IMG/VR virus record: IMGVR_UViG_3300009176_000779
Span: 1-33,923 of that record
Source: a virus
DNA: 33,923 bases
Strand: one strand, 5' to 3'
Shown one piece after another: positions 17,391-23,724 of the stretch. The translations under genes and the position numbers were made by a program. The notes under the pieces were generated by a model that saw nothing but the letters and a program-made list of their open reading frames with translations, made no database searches and had not been told where the DNA came from. How positions within the stretch are numbered: position 1 is the first letter of the stretch; each line of letters begins with the position of its first letter.

Positions 17391-17755
17391 CGCACCGACC
17401 GTAGTGGCGTGGCCACGTTTACGACGGTAGTAACGTCCCCCGTCGTGTTGACTGGCCCGGCCAGCACCGTGATGACGTCACCCGAGGCGTAGGTCACTTG
17501 TAAATCCCACGACGCGGAGCTTGGCAGCTTCGCCGAGTCCGCCGCCGCCAGCACCATGTCGATATGGTTGGGCAACGTGACCGTGCTGGGCATACCGACG
17601 ATCAGCGTGCCGCCGGACCGGTCGCGGATCTCGGCCTTGGTGGTGGCCCCGGTCAGGTCGGTGGGCACCGTCTTGTTCTCGTCCAGCCACAGGCTGAACC
17701 GCCAGCGTCCGGTGTCGCCCCGGTAGAGGTTGAGTGGCAGCCGACCTGGGGTCAT
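17387..17755 (-). CDS. Conserved phage protein of the fibre cluster (122 aa, beta-rich)
   Basis: The start ATG at 17755 overlaps the fibre 1 stop (ATGA). The sequence begins [20 protein letters not shown] and continues with [17 protein letters not shown] and [20 protein letters not shown]. The pattern YRGDTxRWxFxLW, LTGxxxKAxIRDRxGG and WDLQVTYxSGxVxTxLxGxxxxxGDVT recurs in phage proteins encoded beside fibres. The all-beta (Ig- or BppU-like N-terminal) fold is an inference from this pattern. It probably helps attach or fold the adjacent giant fibre. A 15-bp dispersed motif lies near its 3' end (17419-17433). Confidence 0.8.
   Translation of the reverse strand: MTPGRLPLNLYRGDTGRWRFSLWLDENKTVPTDLTGATTKAEIRDRSGGTLIVGMPSTVTLPNHIDMVLAAADSAKLPSSASWDLQVTYASGDVITVLAGPVNTTGDVTTVVNVATPLRSVR
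17419..17433. promoter_or_regulatory. Dispersed 15-bp quasi-palindrome, site 8
   Basis: TTACGACGGTAGTAA, exact; near the 3' end of the 122-aa gene before the giant fibre. Confidence 0.7.
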
Positions 17756-19398
17756 CGCCCGGCTTTCAGCGCCGCGACCTCGGATGCCAGTGCTTTCATG
17801 CCGTTGACCAGCGCCGCCACGATGGGGTCCAGCATGACGCCCATGGTGGGCTCGTCGCTGTCGATACCGCCCGTGCCGTCCGGTAGCCTGATGCCCACGT
17901 TCCGCACCGACAACGGGAGGACGGACTTCATCTGTTGCGCGGAGAAACCGATCTCGCGACCGGGACTGGCACCGCCCATGTCGATGCGGTCGAACTCGAT
18001 GGGCTCGATGGCGAGGATCTCGTCCAGCCCGCAGGTGGCCGGGTGCGCGTCCCGCTTCGAGCGCATGTCGGAGAGCGGCACGTAGGCTCCGATCCCGCCG
18101 ACCGCGCCGATGGAATTGAAGCACATCGCGTCCCCCGGTCGCATTACCCAGAACGCCACCGCCGGGTTACGGTCGGCGATCCAGGCCATGTTGCCGTTGA
18201 GGACGTCGAACTCCCAGTACCAGTTGCCCTGCATCTGCATGATGCGGCCCAGCCCGGCCTTGCCGAAAACCATTTGCTGGTTGTCCGCGTACAGCGTGCC
18301 TTTGCAGTCGACCTGATTGTTGGAGATGATCGCGCCCGCCGTGAACGCCCTGAGGATCGCCAGATTTCCCCCCGAGTCCATCCGCAGGGTCTCGATGTTG
18401 CCGTTGACCCAGCTGCGCGCCCCGCCGTTGGTTTCCCAACGCTCGTACCAGCCCGCCGTGTGCTGCTGGATCTGGTCGCCGCTGTTGTAAAAAACCCACG
18501 GGCCCATGGCGAGGGCACCCGCCGTGACGGTGCCGTAAATGGTGGCGTTGCCGCCAGCGGCGGCGGTGCCCACGGTCAACCCGGATGTGAAAACGCTGCC
18601 AGCCGCCATCTGCGCTTTGACGTTCAGGTTTCCGCTGCCATCCAGGCCCATCAGGCTGACGCTGCCGCCAACCCAGAAACGCGCGCCGCCGCTGGACTGC
18701 CACGCGTCGTACCAGCCCGTGCGGTAGGTCTGAATATGGTCGCCATTGGTGGGGTTGACCCCGAAGCCCCACTCCCAGCTGTTGTAGGCGTTGATGTAAA
18801 GGGTGCCGCTGTTATACAGCGGCCCGGTCACGACCATATCGCTGCTGACGGTCAACCGCCCGGTCATGGTGTCGCCGGTCTTGGCCACCTTGAGATCGGC
18901 GTATGATTTGGTGGCGGCGTTGTTGGCGGCGACCGGATCGGACGACAGCGTGAGCAGCCCGGTCATCGTGTCGCCCGCGCGGCGCACGGCGGCGTTGGCC
19001 ACGTTGAGCGCGTTGTTGGCCTGATTGGTCGCGTTATCCACGTATTGTTTCGGTGCCGCGTCCAATGCCTGGGATGGGTTCCCCGCCAGGGTGAGCGAAC
19101 TGGTGTGGATGACGGGGCCGGTGAAGGTGCCGCCAGCGGCGGGCATGAACGGCCCGGCGGCGAAAGTCAGCGAGTCCACGTAGCCCTTGTTGACCGCCTC
19201 GTGCGGGTCCACGGGCAGCGCCGACGGCAGGTAAAGCGCACCGGTCATGGTGCCGCCTTCCAGGGACAGGAACGGCCCGCCCGCGAAGGTGGAACTGTCC
19301 GCGTCCATCTTCTTCGCCCACCACTGGTTCCACTCGGCAGCCGGGGGCACGTAGCCAGCGACCCAGTTCGGGCTTGAACCCGTGATCGTACCGCTCAT
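17752..19398 (-). CDS. Tail fibre 1 with C-terminal S74 intramolecular chaperone (548 aa)
   Basis: The N-terminus (NWVAGYVPPAAEWNQWWAKK) is the attachment type seen in many phage fibres (GYxPxAxxWNxxxAxKxD). Shaft repeats with DP-EAxxKxYVD and GDTMTGxL follow at about 30-190. A beta shaft ends in WYWEFDVLNGNMAWI and GAYVPL, then the S74 chaperone at SDMRSK (S443, K448) with GFSAQQ. The start ATG has an AGGGAC site nine bases upstream. It shares the pre-S74 block (WYW-x-W-C-N-G-GAY) with the two larger fibres, indicating paralogy. Being the first of the three, it may be expressed before the giant fibre. Confidence 0.92.
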   Translation of the reverse strand: MSGTITGSSPNWVAGYVPPAAEWNQWWAKKMDADSSTFAGGPFLSLEGGTMTGALYLPSALPVDPHEAVNKGYVDSLTFAAGPFMPAAGGTFTGPVIHTSSLTLAGNPSQALDAAPKQYVDNATNQANNALNVANAAVRRAGDTMTGLLTLSSDPVAANNAATKSYADLKVAKTGDTMTGRLTVSSDMVVTGPLYNSGTLYINAYNSWEWGFGVNPTNGDHIQTYRTGWYDAWQSSGGARFWVGGSVSLMGLDGSGNLNVKAQMAAGSVFTSGLTVGTAAAGGNATIYGTVTAGALAMGPWVFYNSGDQIQQHTAGWYERWETNGGARSWVNGNIETLRMDSGGNLAILRAFTAGAIISNNQVDCKGTLYADNQQMVFGKAGLGRIMQMQGNWYWEFDVLNGNMAWIADRNPAVAFWVMRPGDAMCFNSIGAVGGIGAYVPLSDMRSKRDAHPATCGLDEILAIEPIEFDRIDMGGASPGREIGFSAQQMKSVLPLSVRNVGIRLPDGTGGIDSDEPTMGVMLDPIVAALVNGMKALASEVAALKAGR

Positions 19399-19407
19399 GC
19401 GATGTCC

Positions 19408-19776
19408 CTAGCTTTGGATGGTGAGAAGTTGACTGACCGCCTTGTTCATCATGCTGACGGCGCGCGAGTCGTCGCTGAACGTATCCTCGCGTAGTTCCGC
19501 CCGGCCAACGAGATAATAAACGAAAGCGGAATAAACGCTGGTATCCAGCGGGAACGCGGTGCCCATGTCCTGGGCGGCGGTGTAGAACGCCAGTGGGCGG
19601 CGCAGCCCAATGGGCAGAAACAGGTCAGGACGTTTGGTCCGCACCTCGGCCAACATCGAGTTGATGGCTTCGAACATCTCATCGTCGGTGTACCTCAGGG
19701 CACCCCCGGAGGTGCCGATCTTGTCCTGCAGCATCGTGCGGGCCTCGGCGATCAGGCTGCCCCAGGTGCGGCTCAT
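19408..19776 (-). CDS. Head-tail adaptor-like protein (122 aa)
   Basis: The protein begins MSRTWGSLIAEARTMLQDKI, followed by YTDDEMFEAINSMLAEVRTK, DLFLPIGL, DTSVYSAFVYYLVGRAELRE and RAVSMMNKAVSQLLTIQS. The pattern of a helical bundle with YTDxExxxxINxxLxEVRxxRPDLF, a short beta segment, then YYLVGRAxxxE with a final helix is that of phage adaptor proteins that attach to the portal ring. ATG at 19776 overlaps the preceding stop (TAATG). Position after the capsid genes and before the fibres supports an adaptor role. Confidence 0.75.
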   Translation of the reverse strand: MSRTWGSLIAEARTMLQDKIGTSGGALRYTDDEMFEAINSMLAEVRTKRPDLFLPIGLRRPLAFYTAAQDMGTAFPLDTSVYSAFVYYLVGRAELREDTFSDDSRAVSMMNKAVSQLLTIQS

Positions 19777-20225
19777 TACCGGCCCTTCCTCGGTGGGATC
19801 TTGCCCTTGTTGATCTGGCCCATCGCCGCGTTGCCCAGCTTCTTGACCGCCGATTTGCGGATCACCCACTCGCCTCTTTGCGCGGGTATCAGCCCGTCGT
19901 CCTTGCCGATGGGCTTGCCCGCCACCTGTTTGATCTTGCCGCCGCGCGCGTTACCGCCACCGGCCATGACCGGCACGCCACCCACCACGCCGCGCACATA
20001 GTCATTGCTCGCCGAGGGGAGCTTGGGATTGGAGGTGTTGCTGTCCTTATCAGGCGGTTTGTCTTTGTTGGCCTTCTTCGAAGCGTCTTCCGCCTCGTTA
20101 TATGCCTTGGCCATGCTCATGCCGGAACTGAAACCACTGGAGATGGACTTCCCCAGGCTGTCGGTGCTCAGCACCTGCCCGCCGTAGTCATATCCGCGTA
20201 CGCGCTTACGGACCGGCTTCTTCAT
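19776..20225 (-). CDS. Hypothetical 149-aa basic protein with GxWVIRKSA motif
   Basis: The protein starts MKKPVRKRVRGYDYGGQVLS, then has a charged linker KKANKDKPPDKDSNTSNPKL and ends in KGKIPPRKGR. The segment DDGLIPAQRGEWVIRKSAVKK is the most conserved-looking part: D-LIPA--GE-VI----V--LG occurs in a number of phage virion proteins. Start overlap is TGATG. The strongly basic composition suggests contact with DNA or the inner head surface. Function unknown. Confidence 0.72.
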   Translation of the reverse strand: MKKPVRKRVRGYDYGGQVLSTDSLGKSISSGFSSGMSMAKAYNEAEDASKKANKDKPPDKDSNTSNPKLPSASNDYVRGVVGGVPVMAGGGNARGGKIKQVAGKPIGKDDGLIPAQRGEWVIRKSAVKKLGNAAMGQINKGKIPPRKGR

Positions 20226-20509
20226 CAGCGCCGCCCTTTCTTCACCGGCATGGTTTTACCGACCTTGCCGCCCTTGCGCATACCCAGGCCGGTGGGGTCC
20301 AGCCCGGCGGGTGCCACCGGACCTCCGGGGACCCCAGACGCGCTGGGAGCCCCCGGTCCTCCGGATGCCAGAGTGGGGGGGCCCCCAGACGGCGGCGGTG
20401 GTGGGGCGACATTGGTGGGCAATTTGGGTCCGGCGGATTTCTTCGCGCCAATACCCAAATTGGGTAATTTCGATTTGCCCTTGGATTTACCTACGGCAGG
20501 GGCTCTCAT
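20225..20509 (-). CDS. Hypothetical 94-aa Pro/Gly-rich basic protein
   Basis: The protein has a basic N-terminus (MRAPAVGKSKGKSKLPNLGI), a Pro/Gly middle with PPPPPSGGPP, and the basic C-terminal pattern GLGMRKGGKVGKTMPVKKGRR. A MRKGGK(V/A) segment is frequent in small phage proteins of head modules. Overlaps the next gene by TGATG and the previous by ATGA. No further function can be assigned. Confidence 0.68.
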   Translation of the reverse strand: MRAPAVGKSKGKSKLPNLGIGAKKSAGPKLPTNVAPPPPPSGGPPTLASGGPGAPSASGVPGGPVAPAGLDPTGLGMRKGGKVGKTMPVKKGRR

Positions 20510-20670
20510 TTGCGTTTCCCATACATCTGGCGCTGACCGGCTTTGTCCTGGGCCTTGTCACGCGCGGTGTTCTCGTAGGCTTTTTGGGAGACGCCCATTT
20601 TCTTAGCGCCAGCCTTGTCCTGCGCCTTGTCCTTCTTCGAACCTTCGAAGGGGAACGGTCGTTTTGCCAT
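20506..20670 (-). CDS. Hypothetical 54-aa basic protein with internal duplication
   Basis: A short gene starting at ATG 20670 with a perfect GGAGG Shine-Dalgarno six bases upstream, ending TGA 20506 in an ATGA overlap with the next gene. The protein contains the octapeptide DKAQDKAG twice, as KKDKAQDKAGAKKMG and ARDKAQDKAGQRQMYG. This gives a duplicated helix of about 19 residues with alternating Lys/Asp and Ala. Strong start signal and tight coupling support a real gene. Confidence 0.75.
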   Translation of the reverse strand: MAKRPFPFEGSKKDKAQDKAGAKKMGVSQKAYENTARDKAQDKAGQRQMYGKRK

Positions 20671-20683
20671 GCGAACCTCCGTT

Positions 20684-20705
20684 ACCGCTGGCCGAAGCCA
20701 GCGGT
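20684..20705 (-). terminator. Perfect hairpin with UUCG tetraloop downstream of capsid gene
   Basis: On the minus strand the sequence ACCGCTGGC-TTCG-GCCAGCGGT forms a perfect nine-base-pair stem closed by C(UUCG)G, an unusually stable RNA loop. It starts 17 bases after the major capsid stop. No U-run follows, so it may slow transcription or protect the 3' end of capsid mRNA rather than terminate fully. The next gene's GGAGG site lies just after it. Confidence 0.6.
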
Positions 20706-20720
20706 TTACGACGGGAGTAA
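20706..20720. promoter_or_regulatory. Dispersed 15-bp quasi-palindrome, site 9
   Basis: TTACGACGGGAGTAA, exact; intergenic, directly between the major capsid stop and the UUCG hairpin. Confidence 0.75.
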
Positions 20721-20721
20721 A

Positions 20722-21663
20722 TTAACCCCGAACGGCGTAGAGTTCGGTGATGGCGATGCCGTCCAGGACCTTGGACGCGTAGACCTGCAGGCCCCGCAAG
20801 AGCGTGCTGAACGACCGCTCGGAGCGCATCTGCTCCAGCTTGGTGATCTGGCTCGCGAAAGTCAGACCATGCGGGTGACCGGCGAAGACGCGGAACGCGG
20901 TGGCGGCACCCTCGGCGGCGGTCGGCAGCAGGTTGGACGAGTAGAGGGTGAACCGGTCGATCATGCCCAGGCGACCGTTACGGGTCATGGACACGCCGTC
21001 GCCCGAGATGGACGCGTTGCGCAGATCGCTCTTTTTGATCAGCGCCGCCACCCACGGCGGGATGACCAGCCAACGTCCCGTTTCCGGAATGTTCTGCTCG
21101 TCCAGCACCGTGCCGAGATCCACGATGCTGTCGATGATGTTGAGCGGCGTGATGGCGATGGGCGCGCCGGTCGTGCCGAGGTTGATGTTCAGCGAGATGC
21201 GTCCCGCCGTGGCACCCTTGTTCGCCGCGACGATACCCGCGTCGATGGTGGTGAGCACGTCGGTGTCGATGACGATCTTCATCTGTTCAGCCGCGTCGTC
21301 GGACCACAACGACAGCATGTTGATGTCCGACTGGACCTCCATGATGTCGTCCAGCGCCTCGTTGAAGTACTTCGCCTTGTCGATGGTGAAGTCGACGATG
21401 TTGCTGGACGGGCGGTCGATCAACAGGTCCTGGTTGACCTGATAGTCCCGGATGGTGATCGTCGGTTTGGTGCGGATGTGAACCACGTCGCCCTGGTTCT
21501 TGATCTCGCCTTCGTAGTCCGTGTTGGCGATGGCGCTCAGTACGGTGGCCGAATAAAACTTCTCGATGAGTTTACCCGACCAGATCTCCGGAATGAACGT
21601 GCCATGGTACGCGGGGGTTTGATTGGCCCCGGCGAACGGGGTTGCTGCTACTGTGATGGCCAT
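20722..21663 (-). CDS. Major capsid protein (313 aa)
   Basis: The protein has the hallmarks of a phage major capsid protein of the HK97-fold class: an N-terminal arm (MAITVAATPFAGANQTPAYH), a helix and beta strands with GDVVHIRTKPTITIRDYQVN, then DAAEQMKIVIDTDVL (the spine helix), and a C-terminal segment ending LDGIAITELYAVRG. Size (313 aa) is normal for small icosahedral heads. It follows the scaffold gene in transcription order, as usual. The ATG at 21663 has a strong GAGAGGAG site and the gene is followed by a stable hairpin. Its exact lineage cannot be fixed without a structural comparison. Confidence 0.9.
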   Translation of the reverse strand: MAITVAATPFAGANQTPAYHGTFIPEIWSGKLIEKFYSATVLSAIANTDYEGEIKNQGDVVHIRTKPTITIRDYQVNQDLLIDRPSSNIVDFTIDKAKYFNEALDDIMEVQSDINMLSLWSDDAAEQMKIVIDTDVLTTIDAGIVAANKGATAGRISLNINLGTTGAPIAITPLNIIDSIVDLGTVLDEQNIPETGRWLVIPPWVAALIKKSDLRNASISGDGVSMTRNGRLGMIDRFTLYSSNLLPTAAEGAATAFRVFAGHPHGLTFASQITKLEQMRSERSFSTLLRGLQVYASKVLDGIAITELYAVRG

Positions 21664-21693
21664 GGAAGGCCGCTCCTCTCACATATGGGGATG

Positions 21694-22719
21694 TCATGAC
21701 TGACGGAAGCGCCCTTCGAGTGGAGCCAGAATGATATCGCGCTCCAGACGTTCAGCTTCCGCTTCACGTCCGGCCCAATAGCCACGCTGCTTTTGTCGAT
21801 AGAACGCGTTGACGTCCGCCGTCGTCCAGATGCGTGCCTCGGGAGCGCCGGGCGCTGGTGACGAGACACTACGGCCCCGTCCAGGCACCGCCAGATCGGC
21901 GAGGGGTAGCCGTTCCGCCTGATCGGTCTGGAACGTCTGTGTCCCTGGCTGCTGGCCAACCACGGTCTGCTCGTTCTTGTACGCACGGAAGAACGCGATG
22001 GTCCTGGCGGCATCGCCTGAATTGTAAGCGTTGTCAATAAGTGTTTTACGCGTTTGCCCGCTGAACATGTCTGGTTGGTTCAGCCATGCCACGAAATTCG
22101 GATCGACGTTGATCCGTTCCCAGTCCGGCATGGCCTGAGTCAGCGCCATGTCCACGCGCTGTTGCGTCGTGTACGTCGCCAGTTGCTGGTTGTTCCCCTC
22201 CACCGCCAGCAGACGGCGTTCATAATCTTGTAAAATGGGTGCGTATTTCGCGTCCGCCCAACGCTGCGATGCCTCGATCAGGTCCTGGCCATAAGCCTCG
22301 ATATCTTCCTGGGGAACTTCGCGCGTGGGCGGTGGCAGCGGGCGCGTGCGCGGCGTGCTCTCGAACGTGTCCTCGGCCCGGCGCGGCTGGTTCATCTGCG
22401 CCACCATGGTCTGCAACGAGTGCAGCTGGCCGCGCAGTTCGGGCACCTCGGAATTGTACTTGCCCTGCAGCGTGTTATAACGCTGCTCCCAGTCGTTGAC
22501 GGGCTGGGGCTGGGGCTGGGGTTGTGGTTGGGGCTGATCACCCAGGTCCAGCTGTTGCTGAACCGGCTCCTCGCCGCCCTCGCCATTTACGACGGGAGTA
22601 TCACCCTCGGGCACGTTGGCCACGCCCGCCTCACGCGCGAGTTCATCCGCGCGGGCGGATGCGCGGCGAACCGCTTCGGGAAGATACGGCTGATGCGTGA
22701 TGGTGTTGGACTCAGACAT
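21694..22719 (-). CDS. Scaffolding protein (341 aa)
   Basis: The protein is acidic, Gln- and Glu-rich and helical. Its N-terminus begins MSESNTITHQPYLPEAVRRA, followed by a Pro-Gln repeat (QPQPQPQPQPQ, about residues 62-73). A coiled region follows (WEQRYNTLQGKYNSEVPELR, then HSLQTMVAQMN), and the C-terminus has the helix YWAGREAEAERLERDIILAP. Phage scaffolds have this composition and a helical C-terminal end that binds the coat protein. It lies immediately upstream (in transcription) of the capsid gene, which supports the call. ATG at 22719 overlaps the previous stop by eight bases. A 15-bp motif lies inside at 22587-22601. Confidence 0.88.
   Translation of the reverse strand: MSESNTITHQPYLPEAVRRASARADELAREAGVANVPEGDTPVVNGEGGEEPVQQQLDLGDQPQPQPQPQPQPVNDWEQRYNTLQGKYNSEVPELRGQLHSLQTMVAQMNQPRRAEDTFESTPRTRPLPPPTREVPQEDIEAYGQDLIEASQRWADAKYAPILQDYERRLLAVEGNNQQLATYTTQQRVDMALTQAMPDWERINVDPNFVAWLNQPDMFSGQTRKTLIDNAYNSGDAARTIAFFRAYKNEQTVVGQQPGTQTFQTDQAERLPLADLAVPGRGRSVSSPAPGAPEARIWTTADVNAFYRQKQRGYWAGREAEAERLERDIILAPLEGRFRQS
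22500..22535 (-). repeat. Short tandem Pro-Gln coding repeat
   Basis: A six-base unit coding CAG-CCC or similar repeats about six times (plus strand GGCTGG units) in the scaffold gene; it may vary in length. Confidence 0.7.
22587..22601. promoter_or_regulatory. Dispersed 15-bp quasi-palindrome, site 10
   Basis: TTACGACGGGAGTAT, one mismatch and nearly identical to site 9; inside the scaffold gene. Confidence 0.65.
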
Positions 22720-22990
22720 TGGCCATTGCTCCCTTCACGCCCTTCGGTGGGGCCATCTTCACCTGACTCATGTGCAGATCCGCGTGCGCGGCGTGGATCG
22801 CCTGCCACATGTGATAGAAACCCCGCGCATAGGCGGTCTTGTCGACGCGCGTGGTCACGTCGGCGTCGCACGACGCGAGCACCATGTTCTGCGCGAACGC
22901 GCCCAGATGGGCCACGAGGTTCTCGAAATGAGAATTACCGCGCAGTTCCTTGATCGCCGAAATCGCGTCGTTGCCTAAATTCACACTCAC
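22712..22990 (-). CDS. Hypothetical 92-aa head-module protein
   Basis: The protein starts with GTG at 22990 (alternative GTG at 22984). The GGGAG Shine-Dalgarno six bases upstream lies inside the dispersed 15-bp motif (22994-23008). The sequence is helical: DAISAIKELRGNSHFENLVA, then HLGAFAQNMVLASC, YARGFYHMWQAIHAAHADLH and a basic tail KMAPPKGVKGAMANV. Proteins of this size and helix pattern are often encoded next to scaffolds in short-tailed phages, but no function is recognised. Confidence 0.75.
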   Translation of the reverse strand: MSVNLGNDAISAIKELRGNSHFENLVAHLGAFAQNMVLASCDADVTTRVDKTAYARGFYHMWQAIHAAHADLHMSQVKMAPPKGVKGAMANV

Positions 22991-22993
22991 AGT

Positions 22994-23008
22994 TCACTCC
23001 CGGAGTAA
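22994..23008. promoter_or_regulatory. Dispersed 15-bp quasi-palindrome, site 11
   Basis: TCACTCCCGGAGTAA, one mismatch; in a 19-bp gap, supplying GGGAG for the minus-strand GTG start at 22990. Confidence 0.65.
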
Positions 23009-23009
23009 A

Positions 23010-23330
23010 TCAGAACGCATTTTTCATACTGTAGTCGGTGCTGCTCGGGCCCGGCTGGCCCTTACGGCCCGGCCCAAGCCCGCCGACGGGCCGGGTGATG
23101 CCGCCTTTGACGCCCTGCATCCGCGACATCACGCCGCCCTTTTTCCCGTAATGGCCCATGGAACGATCCAATGGGTCACCCGTGGTCAGGGTGTTTTTCA
23201 TTCCCGTGTGGGGCGTGCCCAGTTGCTGATGTTTGGCGTTTTTGCCACCACCGACGTGGACCGTACCCCCGCCGCCACCGCCGCCACCAAACAGCATCCC
23301 ACCGACGCCCGATGGAAATCCGGCTGCCAT
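23010..23330 (-). CDS. Hypothetical 106-aa Gly-rich protein
   Basis: The N-terminus contains an eight-Gly run (MLFGGGGGGGGTVHVGGG). The rest is basic and Gly-rich with YGKKGGVMSRMQGVKGGITR and ends SSTDYSMKNAF. The ATG at 23330 has a perfect GGAGG site seven bases upstream, which itself covers the end of the preceding Acb2-like gene. No domain recognised; composition resembles other small head-module proteins of this operon (19776-20670). Confidence 0.72.
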   Translation of the reverse strand: MAAGFPSGVGGMLFGGGGGGGGTVHVGGGKNAKHQQLGTPHTGMKNTLTTGDPLDRSMGHYGKKGGVMSRMQGVKGGITRPVGGLGPGRKGQPGPSSTDYSMKNAF

Positions 23331-23333
23331 TGC

Positions 23334-23534
23334 TCATACCTCCGGTGGTTGGTACAGCCGTGCCCGCACGGCTGCGTCCTTGGCTTCGAGTAGTTTGCGC
23401 AGCGCCACGCTACGCTCTGGATTGCGCGGGAGATTGGCGACCAGTTCGCGCGCCAGTTGACCGAACGGCGCGCTGACCTTGGCCAGATGTTCCGGCAGAT
23501 GCTCGTAGGCGAAGAACTGCAGGATGTCGGACAC
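23334..23534 (-). CDS. Acb2/Tad1-type hairpin protein, copy 1 (66 aa)
   Basis: The 66-aa protein (GTG start at 23534) reads FFAYEHLPEHLAKVSAPFGQ, LARELVANLPRNPERSVALR and KLLEAKDAAVRARL. This gives the family pattern of F-A-Y--LP near the N-terminus, a first helix, a PxxPERSxALRKLLEAKDAAVRA second helix. Family knowledge: related Acb2 proteins are small helical oligomers that bind cyclic di- and trinucleotides and block CBASS; other members have no tested function. Here it lies in the head operon between two small genes, an unusual place for an early defence antagonist. Homology at family level is fairly secure from the pattern; nucleotide binding is inference. Confidence 0.72.
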   Translation of the reverse strand: MSDILQFFAYEHLPEHLAKVSAPFGQLARELVANLPRNPERSVALRKLLEAKDAAVRARLYQPPEV

Positions 23535-23535
23535 G

Positions 23536-23724
23536 TCAGGTCCCGCAGATGCCGTAGGTGGAAGCGGGCTTCTTCTCCGGGTTCCAGTCCGTGCGGCGGA
23601 TCGACTTACCCTTCGGGTAGTGGCGCGACGATCCGGTGGGACCCGAGTTCTCGCCGCTCGATCCGCCGCCGGATGCTTTCATCGACGACCCCGAGGAGGT
23701 GCTCTCGACTTTGTTCTCAGACAT
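23536..23724 (-). CDS. Hypothetical 62-aa Ser/Gly-rich protein
   Basis: ATG at 23724, with an AGGAG site seven bases upstream, overlaps the portal stop by eight bases. The first half is Ser/Gly-rich (STSSGSSMKASGGGSSGENS), the second basic, ending KKPASTYGICGT. A much longer reading frame in the same phase exists upstream, but it lies within the portal gene and lacks a start signal. No family recognised. Confidence 0.68.
   Translation of the reverse strand: MSENKVESTSSGSSMKASGGGSSGENSGPTGSSRHYPKGKSIRRTDWNPEKKPASTYGICGT

Noticed and set aside
16323-17492. 389-aa plus-strand frame opposite the collagen region
   Set aside because: Low-complexity translation of the reverse of Gly-X-Y codons.
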